Of a stretch of 64,000 nt of DNA, positions 51,488 to 63,823 are shown piece after piece. A program made the translations under genes and the position numbers. Source of the DNA: Stictocephala bisonia (lineage: Eukaryota > Arthropoda > Insecta > Hemiptera > Membracidae). The stretch's first letter is position 1, and every line of letters starts with the position of its first letter. The notes beneath the pieces are model-generated. The model ran no database searches, was not told the origin of the DNA, and was given only the letters and a program-made list of their open reading frames with translations. The stretch lies in contig JAQJVL010000680.1 of NCBI GenBank assembly GCA_035578905.1, positions 124,001-188,000 on the forward strand, read 5' to 3'.

Positions 51488-52286
51488 TTATAGGCTTTGA
51501 AGAAAGGTTTCAAGATTGGTTTCGGAGTCAGTCCAGATCATGAAAATATCATCAATGAAACGGAGCCAGCAGAGGGGTTGGACAGGTTGTTTTTGAAGGA
51601 AAGTCTTCTCCAATTTTCCCATGAACAGGTTGGCATAGGAAGGGGCCATGCGGGTACCCATACTCAACTTGATCTGGAGGTAGTTAATGCCAGTACTTTG
51701 GAAGTGGTTTTTTTCAAGGATGAATTGAGTCAGCTGAACTAGGAAGGAAGTGCTAGGTTTGGTGTTTGGAGGGCGTGTATTGAGGAAATACTCAATGGCA
51801 GCTAAGCCATGAGCATGGGGTATATTGGTGTACAGTGAAGTGGCATCAATGGTAACCAGTTTGGTGTTAAGGGGGTAGAGGTTGGGGAAGATTGGAGAGG
51901 AGACTAAGGAAATGATTGGTATCCTGGACATGGGAAGGAAGTTGTCGCACTAGAGGTTGGAGTTTGTCATCGACAAAGGCAGAGATACGTTTGGTAACAG
52001 AATTATAGCTGGCCACAATAGGCCTACCAGAGGTAGGGCTTGTGCCTTTATGGATTTTGGGTAGGATATAAAACTGGGGTAGAATAGGCTGTTCATTGAT
52101 AAGCAGGATTTGGCTGGCGGTGGTTAGGTTTTGGTGTTTAGCATGATGAAGGAGGAGATTTTTCAGTTCTTGGTTGTGTTTTTCGGTTAGGTTAAAGTCA
52201 AGTTTTTGTTGGAGGTTAATTTCATTGATATTATCAGATTTGTTAAGAATAACAGTGGTGCAACCTTTATTGGCAGGAAGGATCAT
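51488..52286 (-). pseudogene. Penelope-like reverse transcriptase
   Basis: Two overlapping frames. The first (52286-51867) has MILPANKGCTTVILNKSD, FYILPKIHKGTSPTSGRPIV and FVDDKLQPLVRQLPSHVQDT. The second (51931-51488) has motif A TIDATSLYTNIP, motif B MGTRMAPSYANLFMGKLE and motif C RFIDDIFMIW with both aspartates. These blocks identify Penelope-like elements, whose RT is related to telomerase. A single frameshift near 51880 joins the frames. Downstream, a connector (LVTNYHHGLQKLNQ, KNLR) lies at about 50870-50690, and the nuclease part of this copy is deleted. Confidence 0.88.
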
Positions 52287-52499
52287 TATGTTGTCATTGG
52301 ATTTTAGGGCCTTATGGCTCCACGTTCAGCGGTAAGGTTCTGATCTTTAGGGAGTTGGGAGAAAAACTGAGGATCTGATACTTTTTGGAGGATGAAGTTA
52401 AGGTAAAGTTCAATAGGATGGTCAGGAGTTAATGGTGGTGGGTCAAAGCTGGAAGGAGGTTTGAAGCGCGCTAGGCAGGTTTCAGGCAGATTCGTAGGA

Positions 52500-53150
52500 T
52501 TAGGGTTGAAGGTGTTGTTCTAAAAAAATCTTCAATTTCAGGTTGAGGCCAAAGGAAATGACATAAGAAACTAAGGAGAACTGGTCTAGGTAAGAAGTAG
52601 GAGTGAAAGTGAGGCCTTTGGACAAAATGCTCAGTTCGGGTTTGGAGAGGGTATGGTTTGATAGTTTGTACACGGAATGGTTGGAAGAATTGACTGTTTC
52701 CATAGGTTTGTCACTTAGGGGGAAGGGTTGGTAGAGGAGTTTGTACACAGTTTTTTTGGAAAGAACAGGGAGTTGGCCAATGGGTGTGGGTATATTAAGA
52801 AGGTCAGCTAGGTTAGGTTTTGGGCCTATAAGAGGATTGGTGGATTCAAGGTTATGCCTAATTTGAAGGAATCCAGCTGTTTGGAGGGTTTGTAAATAGA
52901 GTTTGGAAAGTTTTTTTAGTTTGGTCTGGTTGAGTTTGGTTAGCAGGTTGTTGGCAGTAGTAATAGTATTGGTGAATTCATTGAGAAGATGGGGATTGGT
53001 AGATATGATCAGTTCACAGCAGGCAAGTAGGCTAGTAACAATTTGTATTGTGTTCTTCTTTGTACTGATTAAGGATGGTTGTAAGGAAAGGATGTGAAGG
53101 GAGTGACCATTAGATATTTCCAGAATTTTGTTGTACATGTAGGAAGGCAT
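52500..53150 (-). pseudogene. Penelope-like element N-terminal region
   Basis: A 216-codon frame upstream of the RT: NLADLLNIPTPIGQ, SKPELSILSKGLTFTPT and DQFSLVSYVISFG. The LSKGL-F-PT phrase is typical of the region before the RT in Penelope-like proteins. The gap to the RT frame (52287-52499) has a frameshift, with PPSSFDPPPLTPDHPIELYL readable in another frame. Confidence 0.7.
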
Positions 53151-53382
53151 AGCAGATATGGCAGGTTTAGATGTTAGGCCTAGGGGGACAATTTCTAGGG
53201 CCAGACAAATAGAGAGAAAGGAAATGTGGCTGGATAATTTGGCTAGATGGAAGGAGTAGTTTTTGAATTGTTTAAATCAGCACTTAGGAAGATTCATGAT
53301 GGAAGAGGACAGGAAGGCAGAATACAACACAAATGGAAAACAAGAAGAGCAAAAGGGGAACAGTGACTTTACAATTTTAGGT

Positions 53383-53563
53383 TAGGTTAAAGAGCACTAG
53401 GCCAGGGATTAGTATATTGGAGAGATAGGACATCAGCAAACTTACCTTAGAAGACAAGTTCACAAACACCAGAGTAGTACTAAATACACAAAATAAACAC
53501 ATAATCACACAAATTTTCAATACCACTGGCACTTTCTTCAGGTGAGTAGAGAGGAGAGGAGAG
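53383..53563 (+). repeat. Penelope-like terminal repeat, direct copy
   Basis: Matches 50269-50430: both read TTAGTATATTGGAGAGATAG, then ACCTTAGA(G/A)GACAAGTTCAC and CACTGGCACTTTCTTC. It extends 25 bp further left, to TTAGGTTAGGTTAAAG, a segment missing from the copy at 50269. Confidence 0.85.
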
Positions 53564-54031
<468 letters not shown>

Positions 54032-54104
54032 TACTCAGGTATAGATGCAGTTTTTCAGTTAGTATATATGAAGTCTGCTGATGGGGAAGTGGTCTATCTT
54101 ATGT

Positions 54105-54510
54105 TCAGATTATGTCACGGGATTTTGTTATCCATTGGTGTACTAATTCCATCCTTCGGAATTGGGAACTATTGGCATGGGAAGGAAGGGATCTGATTAC
54201 TTTAGTGGTGTAACACTGATCAAAATTTTGGTTATGGAGAAGAGTATGGGCAGAGACAGGTTTTTCAGGATTTTGGACTTTGCAATCATGTCTATGGCCA
54301 TTCATGCGTTTTTGAAGGGTTTCACTTATAAGGCCAATATATTGGGCAGGACAGTGCTGGCACTGGAGTTGATAAATTAGATTGGTGGAATCACAGGAGT
54401 GGTTTCCAGGTATCTTGTAGGTTAAGGAGGTAGTGGCGCTGGTAAAAGATGTGGCCGGGGGATGAATAGGGCAGGTTTTGCAAGATTTCTTATTACAAGG
54501 ATTAGAGCGG
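54105..54510 (-). CDS. GIY-YIG endonuclease domain of a Penelope-like element
   Basis: An uninterrupted minus-strand frame: a cysteine-rich linker (PCNKKSCKTCPIHPP, FTSATTSLTYKI, HSCDSTNLIY) characteristic of Penelope-like proteins, then the nuclease fold LQCQHCPAQYIGLISETLQK with Tyr-Ile-Gly, RMNGHRHD with the catalytic-type Arg-x-x-x-H region, and KPVSAHTLLHNQNFDQCY. It nicks DNA to prime insertion. The N-terminal RT part is missing from this copy, which starts at the junction with an inverted terminal repeat. Stop at 54105. The frame is undamaged, but without the RT it is unlikely to act alone. Confidence 0.85.
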
Positions 54511-54540
54511 GTGGTTGCTGGTCTTTAGGACAGGTCAGGA

Positions 54541-54802
54541 TCAGCAAACTTCATATATACTAACTGAAAAACTGCATCTATACTTGCTCTATGGATGTAC
54601 AACTCCCACCAAGGCCACCTACCCAGCAATAGTGGAGCCATGTCAGTCTCTCTCTCTATCTCTCTCTCTACTCACCTGAAGAAAGTGCCAGTGGCATTGA
54701 AAATTTGTGTGATTATGTGTTTATTTTGTGTATGTTACTAATACTCTGTTAGTGAACTTGTCTTCTAAGGTAAGTTTGCTGATGCCCTATCTCTCCAATA
54801 TA
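54541..54802 (-). repeat. Penelope-like terminal repeat, inverted copy
   Basis: Reverse complement of the segment at 50269-50545: it begins AGCAAACTTCATATATAC and runs through AGAAAGTGCCAGTGGCATTG to CCCTATCTCTCCAATATA. It continues after the nested LINE at 57487 with ATATACTAATCCC and ends in TTTAACCTAACC at 57524. Confidence 0.85.
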
Positions 54803-54821
54803 GAGAGATAGGCCACCTGAT

Positions 54822-55175
54822 GTGAGGTACACTAGCCTTGTTCCTTTGTTTCACTCCTTATTTGTCGATCTTGCAGTTGAAGTCAAGATGGTGTTGTATT
54901 TAGGAGATACAAATATTGACTTAATTTCAAAGACAAGTAATGAATCGAAGTTCCTTCGCCGGCTCTTGAAAGATACTAATACAGTGCAGCTAATAGATGA
55001 ACCCACAAGAGTTACTGCATCTTCAGCTACCTTGTTGGACCACATTATAGTGGACAGGTCGGCTGAAGTCAAGAGGATCGGCGTAATTGATGCCTCAAGT
55101 TTAAAAGACCACAGGGGGGTGAATATATCGGACCACAAGCTAATATATTGTGATATTGACTGTAAAAAAAGTTAA
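54822..55175 (+). pseudogene. LINE endonuclease C-terminal part
   Basis: The open frame includes LYLGDTNIDLISK (GDFN position), LLKDTNTVQLIDEPTRVT, ATLLDHIIVDR and NISDHKLIYCDID (SDH block). The N-terminal half of the endonuclease is missing because of truncation. A one-base shift links it to the next frame. Confidence 0.85.
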
Positions 55176-56979
55176 GAAAGAGGCAAAGCAAATTTCTTAC
55201 AGAGATCTCTTGAAGCTTGATGTCAATAGTGCAGTGTGTGATATGGCTAACATAGACTGGAATAGCATTTTAAATATAAGGGAAGTAGACAAAATTGAAA
55301 AGGTATTGACATCAAAGATAAGATATATCTATGATAAACACGCCCCCATTGTTTGTAAAAGAGTCACAAAAAAGAAAGCCCCCTGGAGGACCAATGAAAT
55401 AAAACAATTAACGAAGATAAAAAACAAACTTCGAAAAAAATACACAAAAACACGGCATCAAGAAGACTGGGAACTTTATAAGAACACTAGAAACAGACTA
55501 AATAGTTTGATATGGCGTACGAAAAAGATCTTTTTCTCAGAAAAATTATCCTCAGCCAACAACTCAAAAGAATTTTGGAGTATTTTGAAACAATGCAATG
55601 TTGTTGGGAGCAGTGATAATTTAAATCCCCCACATGAGTTAAATATTGATGAAATAAACAAATATTTTATTGAAATGGGCTCAGGAAATGATGTGGATGA
55701 GAATGCTGTAAGTGTTTTTAAGATAACTAGACAGGATGGAATTTTGAACAGTTTTTGCTTTACAAAAGTATCTGAAAATGTAATCAAAGAAGCAATGAAA
55801 TCAATAAAATCAAATGTTGTTGGTTGTGATGACATCTTGATTTAAATGTTGGTAGCTGTGAGTCCATTTGCCTTAAAGGCCATTACACATCTTATAAATG
55901 AATCACTATGCAGTGGAGTGTTTCCTGAAGCGTGGAAACTGAGCATTGTACGCCCCTTACCTAAGGTAACAACACCATCAAGTATGCACGATTTAAGACC
56001 AATCTCAATCCTACCAGCGATGTCTAAGATTCTTGAAAAGGTTGTAGTGGATCAAATAACATTATTCATTGAGACAGAACACATATTGCCAAAACTCCAA
56101 TCAGGCTTTAGACAGAATCATAGCATATGTACTGCACTTACAAACATGTTTACTGATATAATAGATGCTAGGGACAAGGGCAGATACAGCTCCCTTGTCT
56201 TATTAGACTACTCAAAAGCTTTCGATTCCATCAACCATGATAAAAAGAAAAAACTAGCGAAAATGAAGTATTACCATTTTAGCGACAAAGTAATTGATTG
56301 GATGAGATCTTACTTAGGTGACAGGCTGTATGTAACAAAGCTTGGGAGGGAGACATCAAGGCCCCTAGAAAAACAGCAGGGTGTACCTCAAGGTAGTTGT
56401 TTGGGACCAATTTTATTCAATTTGTACACAGCTGATTTCACTAAGTGTGTACAACACTGTTCTGTGCACCTGTACGCAGATGATTCTCAGCTACACTTAT
56501 CTTATGACCAAAGCAGTATAAAACCTGCCATTGATCAAATTAACTCTGATTTGGATAAGATCTCTAGTTGGTCAGTTGTGAACGGTCTCAAACTCAATTT
56601 AGACAAGTGTGTGGTTGTCCACGTTGCCCCAAAGAATGTGGTGCAGGGTCTCGGTGAGTATGGGTTTGGCGTGTCACTCGATGGCCATCGTCTGACAGTA
56701 TGTGACAGAGTTAAGACCCTTGGTGTCATTCTAGACAGTGGCCTCACATTCTCTGATCACGTTACCTACGCCTCCCAGCGTGCCTTGGGCAAACTGAGGG
56801 GGCTATATAGATTTATAGAAGCCTGCTACCTGAATCTGCAAAACTACGACTCATGCAGTCTCTTGTATTATCAGTATTTTATTATTGCTATCCTGCATAC
56901 GGTAATAGTATTTCCAAAGAGGATACAGAAAGGATTAAAAAAATCCAAAACTCTGCCGTACGCTTTATTTTTAACTTAA
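55150..56979 (+). CDS. LINE reverse transcriptase (jockey/CR1-like)
   Basis: Two in-frame pieces separated only by a TAA at 55843-55845 (55150-55845 and 55846-56979). Domains: linker KKAPWRTNEIKQL and SNNSKEFWSILKQ-like region; RT fingers NVVGCDDILI, FPEAWKLSIVRPLPK and LRPISILPAMSKILEK; palm QSGFRQNHSI, motif A LLDYSKAFDSINH, GVPQGSCLGPILFNLY and motif C HLYADDSQLH; thumb LKLNLDKCVVV and VKTLGVILDS. The C-terminus shifts frame near 56860 and continues in 56853-57092 (YCYPAYGNSIS, IQNSAVRFIFNLR) and 57064-57327 (EPQYLSERLSFR, ending NGEIVD). One stop and two shifts are the only defects. Confidence 0.88.
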
Positions 56980-57538
56980 GGCGGTACGACCACGTTAGTC
57001 TTTTCAGGCAGTCTGTAAACCTCCTTCCCATGAAGGCCGTATGCAGGATGCTGACCTGCTGCATTGACTCACAAAGTTTTAAAGCTCAATGAGCCCCAGT
57101 ATCTAAGCGAGAGACTCTCATTCCGGGATGAGGTCTCACAGTGCAGCACACGTAACGGAGGAAAACTTCATTTTCCAAAGGTTAGGCTTGAAGCTGGGAG
57201 GAAACGCTATACTTATTTTGGCCCGACATTGTACAATGACCTCTCCGATAACTTCAAGCCTTACTCACATGAAACATTTAAGGTAAAGCTTAGGGAAATG
57301 CTATTAAATGGTGAAATAGTTGATTAGAAGTTGTTAATGTTTAGTTGTCTAGTTATATAATATGTCTCACTTGTTGCTTTAGGATTAGTTATTCACTGTT
57401 CATGTTAGTTTTTTGACTCGAGTTGCTCTGAAAAGCAGTGTAAAACTGAGAAACGCTTATGTAAATAAAGGCATTTTTATTTATTTATATACTAATCCCT
57501 GGCCTAGTGCCCTTTAACCTAACCTGTTTTCACAATGA

Positions 57539-57805
57539 ATAACACACAGTCTCTTGGAGATAATTCCTTAAAGCATAATAAAATTATAGTACTAGACACT
57601 TATTTCAGCAAAAACCTCATAAATCTTCAGCTTTTGAAAAAAAAAACCATTTACACAGCTCTGCAACAAATTATCACTCCAACGTACACCAGTTTGTGAT
57701 TCCTTGAAAAAAAGTAAAAAGTTTTTTATAAGCAAAGCTTATTATTCTATTCAAGAATTATTAGAGGACAAGGAGGTTGCACTCGTTTATGATTATTGCA
57801 ACTAG
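57539..57805 (+). pseudogene. C-terminal end of the protease-bearing LINE
   Basis: After the right-hand target duplication the old LINE resumes: NNTQSLGDN directly follows the duplication in frame, and KKFFISKAYYSIQELLEDKE, a typical LINE terminal block, comes just before the TAG at about 57803. Minor frame breaks occur near 57650 and 57705. Confidence 0.6.
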
Positions 57806-60503
57806 TTTAGACTAAGGTTCTTTATTTTTAAGTAAAATTATAATTTGATGAGTCACTGTTTGCTACAGCATATTCTGTAACAAAGCAAATGTAATGTTGA
57901 CAGTAAAATGATTTGATTATACTCTGCAGTAGTAATTATTAACTGAAGAATATATTAGATTAATTAAGAAGATCAATTAAAGAATATATTAGATTATTAA
58001 CTGAAGAATATATAATAATTAGATGTGAAGAGTAATAAGCAAACTGAGACCACTAAAGCTGATTTTCACAAAATATTATAAACATTTAATTCCCTATATG
58101 GTTAGCAGAAGGCTGTGTCAGGATAAAAAACATTAGATTTTTTCAAATGAACTTCTTGAGAGAGTTTTTTAATTTCTCTGAGATCATCTTCAACATTTTT
58201 TATAATGAAGTACAAGAATAAGAATGAATAAATGAATATATTTCCTCAGTCTTACAAGATGAGCAAGTTTAAGCATTAGTATATTAAATCAATGTTAACT
58301 CATAAAACAAAGAACCAAACAAACCTGGAAGAATTATTAAAAATTCACAAATTGTTAAAATAGCTCCTTTGTAAAATCAGATGCCTTTGTAAATCCCTCC
58401 ACACTGAGGAAGGTAAACGTGGTTTACCGATATTGATCACAGTAATATTTGTAATTATACTGTAAGTATTTTGTGGTATGTAATGTTGCCTTATAGTGTA
58501 TTGTGAAATAACTCGTCATATTTCTTCTAGTCAAATGATATTTTATTTATTTCAAAAAATTCAAACCCAATTTTACCAACCCAAATTTCTTTCATTTTAC
58601 AAAAAGCATTGTTTTATTCAACATCAAACCTGTAAAATATCTACTCCTCAACAATGATACCCTATTTTAAGCCTTCAAGCCATAGAATTTATAAATTTTA
58701 TTTTATAAAATAATTACTATCTAAACATATGTATAAAATTGGTACTGGAAATAAAACAATTGTTATTTTCCTAACTCAACCAGCCCCATTTATTTTGGCC
58801 AAGACTTTATCAAAATTTGAAAAAGAAAACAACAACACCAAGGCAAGGGGTAGTGCATACAAAAATTAACAATATATTTTAACATCATGAGATTTAAAAC
58901 ATATGTTTCCATTATTACAACAAAAAGAACATACAGATCAATATAATACATTTAGAATAATTAAAGCTGAATTGAATTAAATACTAATAAATAGACATCT
59001 TAACAAACATATAACAGACAATATCAACAAATCTTAAAAGAGGCATATACAGGTAAAACATGTGATTTGTCTTACAAGTGGCTACCTACAGATTAATGTT
59101 CTCCAAAAGTCTGATGCTAACAAAGCAAAGAGCACCTAAATAAACACTGCAAATCTTCTGAGACTAGTTTTAAACATGTACAACTGCGGTAGTATTTGTT
59201 AATTTTATCTTATTTTTTGTAATGAAATTTAAATAGACACATTTACATCAGACTAGAAAATAATCATTTTTTATGAAGAAAGACCTAATTTTGATTAATC
59301 TCTTTTTAAAATAGTTAATAAAATACTTATGTTAAACAGTTTTGGGATTATGTAAGCAAATTATAGTTTATAATTAAATAATAGAATTTCTTTCAAAATT
59401 TGAGCTACAATTTTGGTGCCATTTAAAGAAGTCTTCTAAGATCTCACACATGTATTTAAATAATTTTGCAGGTAGTGTAATTTTTTTAACCATAGCAACA
59501 AGTGAATAAAATTTATTTGATTTTTTGAGCAGTTATTTAGATCTGTTTGTACTTTTATCGTATTTAACATGTTTACAGTGATTCCATTTTCTACAGAGGC
59601 ACAAATTAAGAATAATGCATGTAGCTAGCTACAAATTGAAATTTGATAAGTTCTTACAATGATAAGTTCTTTCAAAAGTTCAGAATAAATTTATTATAAG
59701 TATTTTAAAATTGGTGGAGGTCAATGTTTTTCTTTTCTAACGCAACAATCATCACTGTTTCTCCTCTGGCTACTGCCTAGCACCATAGGGACCCCCTCCT
59801 TAATAGTGAATATAAAAACAGCAAAAGCCACCACTATCAGCTAAGTCTCTTTTTTCAATGAGTTTTAGTATTTATTACCTGTACTGAGTAACAAAATTCA
59901 TCATCAGCAATAAGCAGGTAAATCTAGTATGCTGTATAGTACAACCAGTGGGAGTAACCTAACAAGTTTCTTCAACATGTTCAAGGGGTCAGGTCAGACA
60001 CCAGCTCTCGTACTTGTATTAGTCCCATAACAGCTTGTTTTTAATGAAGCAAAATTAAAGTAAGACCTTAATATTTTTACTTCATATTTTATTTACCATT
60101 AGAACATGTCAAAACAAACAAATGATGAAATATAAATATCTTTTTAAAGTCATTTATGAAGAATTAAGTTTTCCTGGTTTTTGGTAAATTTTATTTTACT
60201 TTTCCTATATTATATAATTGTATAATAAATTCAGAGTCGTGTGACTTTAAATGTAGAAATTGTAAATGCTCTGCTTAATTCAATGGCTTAATTAACACTC
60301 AATTTCTTACTATCATGGTATATTTAATATATTTTCACTTCATCGCATTTTTATTGATATACTATGATGAAAAAATATGATAAAACAAATTTTTTCACTA
60401 GATATTTTTTCCTCCTTCGATTATAATGAATTTATAAATTCAGGTGAAAGGTCTTGTTCTTTTTATAATAAGTTAACAAAATACAATAATAAGTGTTGAC
60501 ATA
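57806..60503. other. AT-rich sequence without recognised genes
   Basis: Includes a small tandem AGAATATATTAGATTA repeat (about 57945-58015). No domain, inverted repeat or poly-A insert was recognised in this 2.7-kb stretch. Confidence 0.5.
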
Positions 60504-60758
60504 CTAATTGATTGTGAGTGAGTTAGATTGCCTTTTCTGTGAATCTGAAAGACTTCGTCTCAAGCAAGGAGGATAATTTTGATGATTAATGATAGTGGAT
60601 ACAACTATGACCCAACTGCTGAAGATAACAAACTTGATTCCAGACTTCAACTCAACAAAACCAAACACGCGTCCAAGCTTCTTATCATAGTCATACTTTT
60701 CTTTAAGTTCTTTACAGTCAATTTGTAAATAATAAAACAGTAATCCTGTTGGCTTCAA
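60504..60758 (-). CDS. Possible exon of an unknown membrane protein
   Basis: An 84-codon open frame with more coding-like composition than its surroundings. It includes KEKYDYDKKLGRVFGFVEL, then the hydrophobic KFVIFSSWVIVVSTII, which could be one membrane segment, and a basic tail. The minus strand just before KELKEKY reads GACTGTAAAG, a possible though weak acceptor, and no strong donor is visible. The layout (short charged region, G-F-x-L-K-x-G-I, membrane helix) resembles insect LAPTM-like multi-pass proteins, but I cannot assign it. It may be a chance frame. Confidence 0.25.
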   Translation of the reverse strand: MKPTGLLFYYLQIDCKELKEKYDYDKKLGRVFGFVELKSGIKFVIFSSWVIVVSTIINHQNYPPCLRRSLSDSQKRQSNSLTIN

Positions 60759-61402
60759 TGTATATCAGAATTAAATTGACTGAAAATATAGATGATTATG
60801 AACATGGATGACATTTTTATTTTAAATTGATAACTCTGTAGCATACACCTACTAAATTATGCCCTCTAAATATTGTAATTAGGTCCTTACAAATAAATAA
60901 AATAAACTACCTGCTAACAATTTTAATAAGCTCCAACAACGTTTTCAAAAGTTGGTGTAAATATGTACATCACAAAGTCTTGTTCCTTAATCTGCAACCT
61001 ATTTGACCTGTTGATTTCTATTATTTGATCGTAGAAGATTCTTTTTTTCAATACAACTATTACAAAAGAAGAAAAGTTGGCAGAAGACATATCACAACCT
61101 GCGTGAGTTATTTAGTACATTTATGGGTTTCTACAATGGAAGATAAACATTCCATTATCATACACTCCGACCCTAATAAAACTGGCAATCAGCTAGCGAA
61201 GTTGGTGGCGAGGTACAATGTGTTCATCACTTCATCTCTTTTGCTTCTTGTTTTTATAGGTTATGTTAGAACTGTGCTTCACAATTTATATAATACAGCC
61301 ATCGGCTTGAATTGTGTCTTATTTGATTAATTTATTTGTCATATAACAAAACAGATCATATGAATAATGCACAATCTAAATGGAAATCGTAATAAATACA
61401 AA
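60759..61402. other. Unassigned sequence with a short + frame
   Basis: The frame at 61025-61330 has a hydrophobic C-terminal stretch (VFITSSLLLLVFIGYV) and no recognisable domain. The remainder is AT-rich. Confidence 0.35.
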
Positions 61403-62030
61403 CTATTTTGAATCTACTATCCTCCTGCAAAAACACATGCCCCAATGATCATTGATGTTTCTGCCGTGTGAACAGGAAGAAATCGGCTGACTCAAAATCA
61501 CGCAAGTAGGGAGGATGTTCTTGCGGGGTAAAACTATGCTGTAGTTTTGTAATAACAGGGAGTTATGTGCAGGGGCATTTTTCAAGCCGTTTCTTCCTAA
61601 TTGCATCTTGTAAGCGGCTAAGAATTTCTGTATTAAGTTCCTTGTTCACTGTTTGGCCTTCGGGAATGAACTTATTGTGAATTGAACCTTTACAGTAAAA
61701 CAAAACCTCCAGATTAATTTATTCCTTACTTTTTCAGAGGACTGACATTTTGTTTGAGGGCCGTACAAGAAACACTATGTTTCGTCACTAGTAATGAATT
61801 TTTTTTTATCAATATCTGCATCAGCTGTATCAATAAACTCACCAGCTATTATCCGTTGTTCTTTATGGTCTGAAGACAACATTTTTTTAACCACTCGCAA
61901 ACAAACTAGATGCATGTTCAAATGGTCATGAAGAATGGTGTGGACACTGCCATGTGAAAAATTTACTTCAGGTATAATTTACTCTTCTGTTTGGATGGAC
62001 AATTTGCCAAACACGCTCATTAATGTCATC
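61403..62030 (-). pseudogene. Broken mariner-type transposase
   Basis: Minus-strand pieces in several frames: NAPAHNSLLLQNY near 61560, corresponding to the conserved H-D-N-A-P-A-H block but with the catalytic Asp replaced, and HPPYLRDFESADFFLF near 61500, the terminal P-Y-S-P-D-L-A-P-x-D-F-F-L-F block, with RKKRLEKC between upstream remnants. Sequence up to about 62030 fits earlier parts of the catalytic domain only loosely. No inverted repeats were identified. The element is long dead. Confidence 0.65.
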
Positions 62031-62554
62031 TTCTAATCATGTAAATAATTACCCATGTAAACCTACTGTTTTTTATTTATCTACAATTATATAACTTATA
62101 TTCCCGAGTCTTCAATATAGAAGTAAAATATTAAATTTAGGGATACAAACTCTATTTATGTTAAATTCAAGTTCATTTGACCAAGATTATAATGATGACC
62201 ATTGACGACACATGCAAATGTCAATTTTAGTATGCACTTATATTTTTTAGTTCTTTATTACCCAACCAACCTGACTGAATTTCAATAATCTGCCTGACTG
62301 ACTAGCAGAAGCTGCAAGACTGTACTGGACAAAAAAAGTAATATTTCCATCGGTTGCAGACGTGTATGTTACAGAACATCCTGTATTATGTCATGAATTA
62401 AATAAAGTGTTTTAAGATTTTTAAGTAGTATTTTCTCTGAGCAGTTACTACAAACAACACGCTCTCCAGATGCAGCCATTATCAATCAACATAATTGAAG
62501 TTATCATTACTCAGACACTGTACTGATCCGATCGTAATTGGAAAGTAGGAGTGG

Positions 62555-62978
62555 AGAGATGGGGAGTTCACAAACGATCTAGTCAAATGAACTAGTTAGT
62601 AGTCAGCTTAGTGAATAACTGAACTATTTCGTTCATTATGATTTGAACTAATTCAGTTCAAAGCGAACATCAGAGCTTGGAAGGAACATTAACAAAATCG
62701 TTTTATTTTATTATTTATTTTTATCAATATTGGCAATAAAAACTTAAATTTGAAGAAGGTTGGTTGACATTTACAAGTATAAGTAATAAAAAAGTGTCTA
62801 TGGAACAAGCTAATAAAAAACTATAAATCAGTCCATCGACCCTTGTGCAAGTCACGTTCGTTGTGTACAAATCATTGTTCGTTACGTCATTTTGAACTAG
62901 TTCATTCGCCTAGTTCATTACAGTAAACTATTAGGTAGTGAACTAGTCTTGCAAATGAATTACCTTTACCCATCTCTA
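62555..62978. mobile_element. Probable hAT-like MITE
   Basis: Starts AGAGATGGGGAGTTC; the reverse complement of the right end reads TAGAGATGGGTAAAGG. The interior is rich in GAACTAGTT/AACTAGTTC motifs in both orientations. The 8-bp flanks do not match clearly. About 424 bp, non-coding. Confidence 0.5.
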
Positions 62979-63571
62979 GGGTTACGTAGTGTGGTTAGGG
63001 TTTGTTTATGTGAACTGGTGCATGCGTTGAATGTGACCGGCGCTTGACTTTCGCCTCAGTCCATTCTGCTTCTGCTAGTCAGATGTTGTTCATTTCATAA
63101 AATCGCAAAAGCCATCTGTCATTCTATATCAGTCAGTACAGAGTTTGCTATTAAGTTGCACTACAAATACGGTTCTAATTAATTATTTACACACAAAACC
63201 AGATATTGTTCTACAGAAAATAATGTTGTAATTTCGGGGTACGGAAAAATAGTTTCTCAATTAGATGATTTCTTTCTGCAGCCATCTCTTTCGTTCTGTG
63301 ACAATGTCGACCTGTCGCACGTTATTCTGCTTTGGAGACGAGGGTCATCTTCAATGTTTATGCAGCTTTCACGAAAACATTTGTGCTATTTGTAAACTTG
63401 GCTTTTCTTCATCGCCTCATCTCTGTATGCTTGAATTAATATTTGAAGTGTCTCAGAAGGTGACTTTTGAACACGAAGTTAATGTTTGCTGGCTGTTCAA
63501 TGAATACAATTTTCAAAAAGCAACAATGTAAGGACACAAACACACGAAAAGCACTCTCAACAGGGGAACAA
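62979..63571. other. Unassigned sequence with a short cysteine-containing frame
   Basis: The + frame at 63265-63531 (88 codons) contains STCRTLFCFGDEGHLQCLC and ENICAICKLGF, a cysteine-rich pattern that might bind zinc. I recognise no family, and no splice sites or start context single it out. Confidence 0.3.
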
Positions 63572-63823
63572 TTTTTTTTTACTATTCGTAAGACGCCGAT
63601 CATCAAGATATGGGCGAATACGAATTTCGAAAGAGTGCGATGAGTATTAATGAGAGTATGTAGTCATTGTTCCAAATCAAGGCCGACTATTCCTTAGAAA
63701 CTGTCATTACAAATCCAGTGGTTATCAGCTGATCCGTTTCAAAATTTGTTATGACTGATTGGGATCGAACTGAGAACCTTTAGCTTATGAAGCTGGGATT
63801 TAACCAACTACGCTTCTGACACT
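63572..63823 (-). mobile_element. tRNA-derived SINE, second copy
   Basis: Reverse complement of the SINE at 51081-51359 with moderate divergence. Shared blocks are AGACGCCGATCATCAAGATA, GGCCGACTATTCCTTAGAAA and TGATTGGGATCGAACTGA (B-box complement). The tail lies at the left, with T-rich sequence before 63581. Confidence 0.75.

Larger units (their letters stand above)
54803..57486 (+). mobile_element. 5'-truncated LINE nested in the Penelope-like terminus
   Basis: It interrupts the inverted terminal repeat: CTCTCCAATATA before it and ATATACTAATCCC after it restore the uninterrupted sequence seen at 53408, with ATATA duplicated. The 2.68-kb insert starts in the endonuclease domain and ends with TAAATAAAGGCATTTTTATT. 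Its coding blocks are nearly intact, so it is the youngest LINE in the 41-58 kb nest. Confidence 0.9.
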
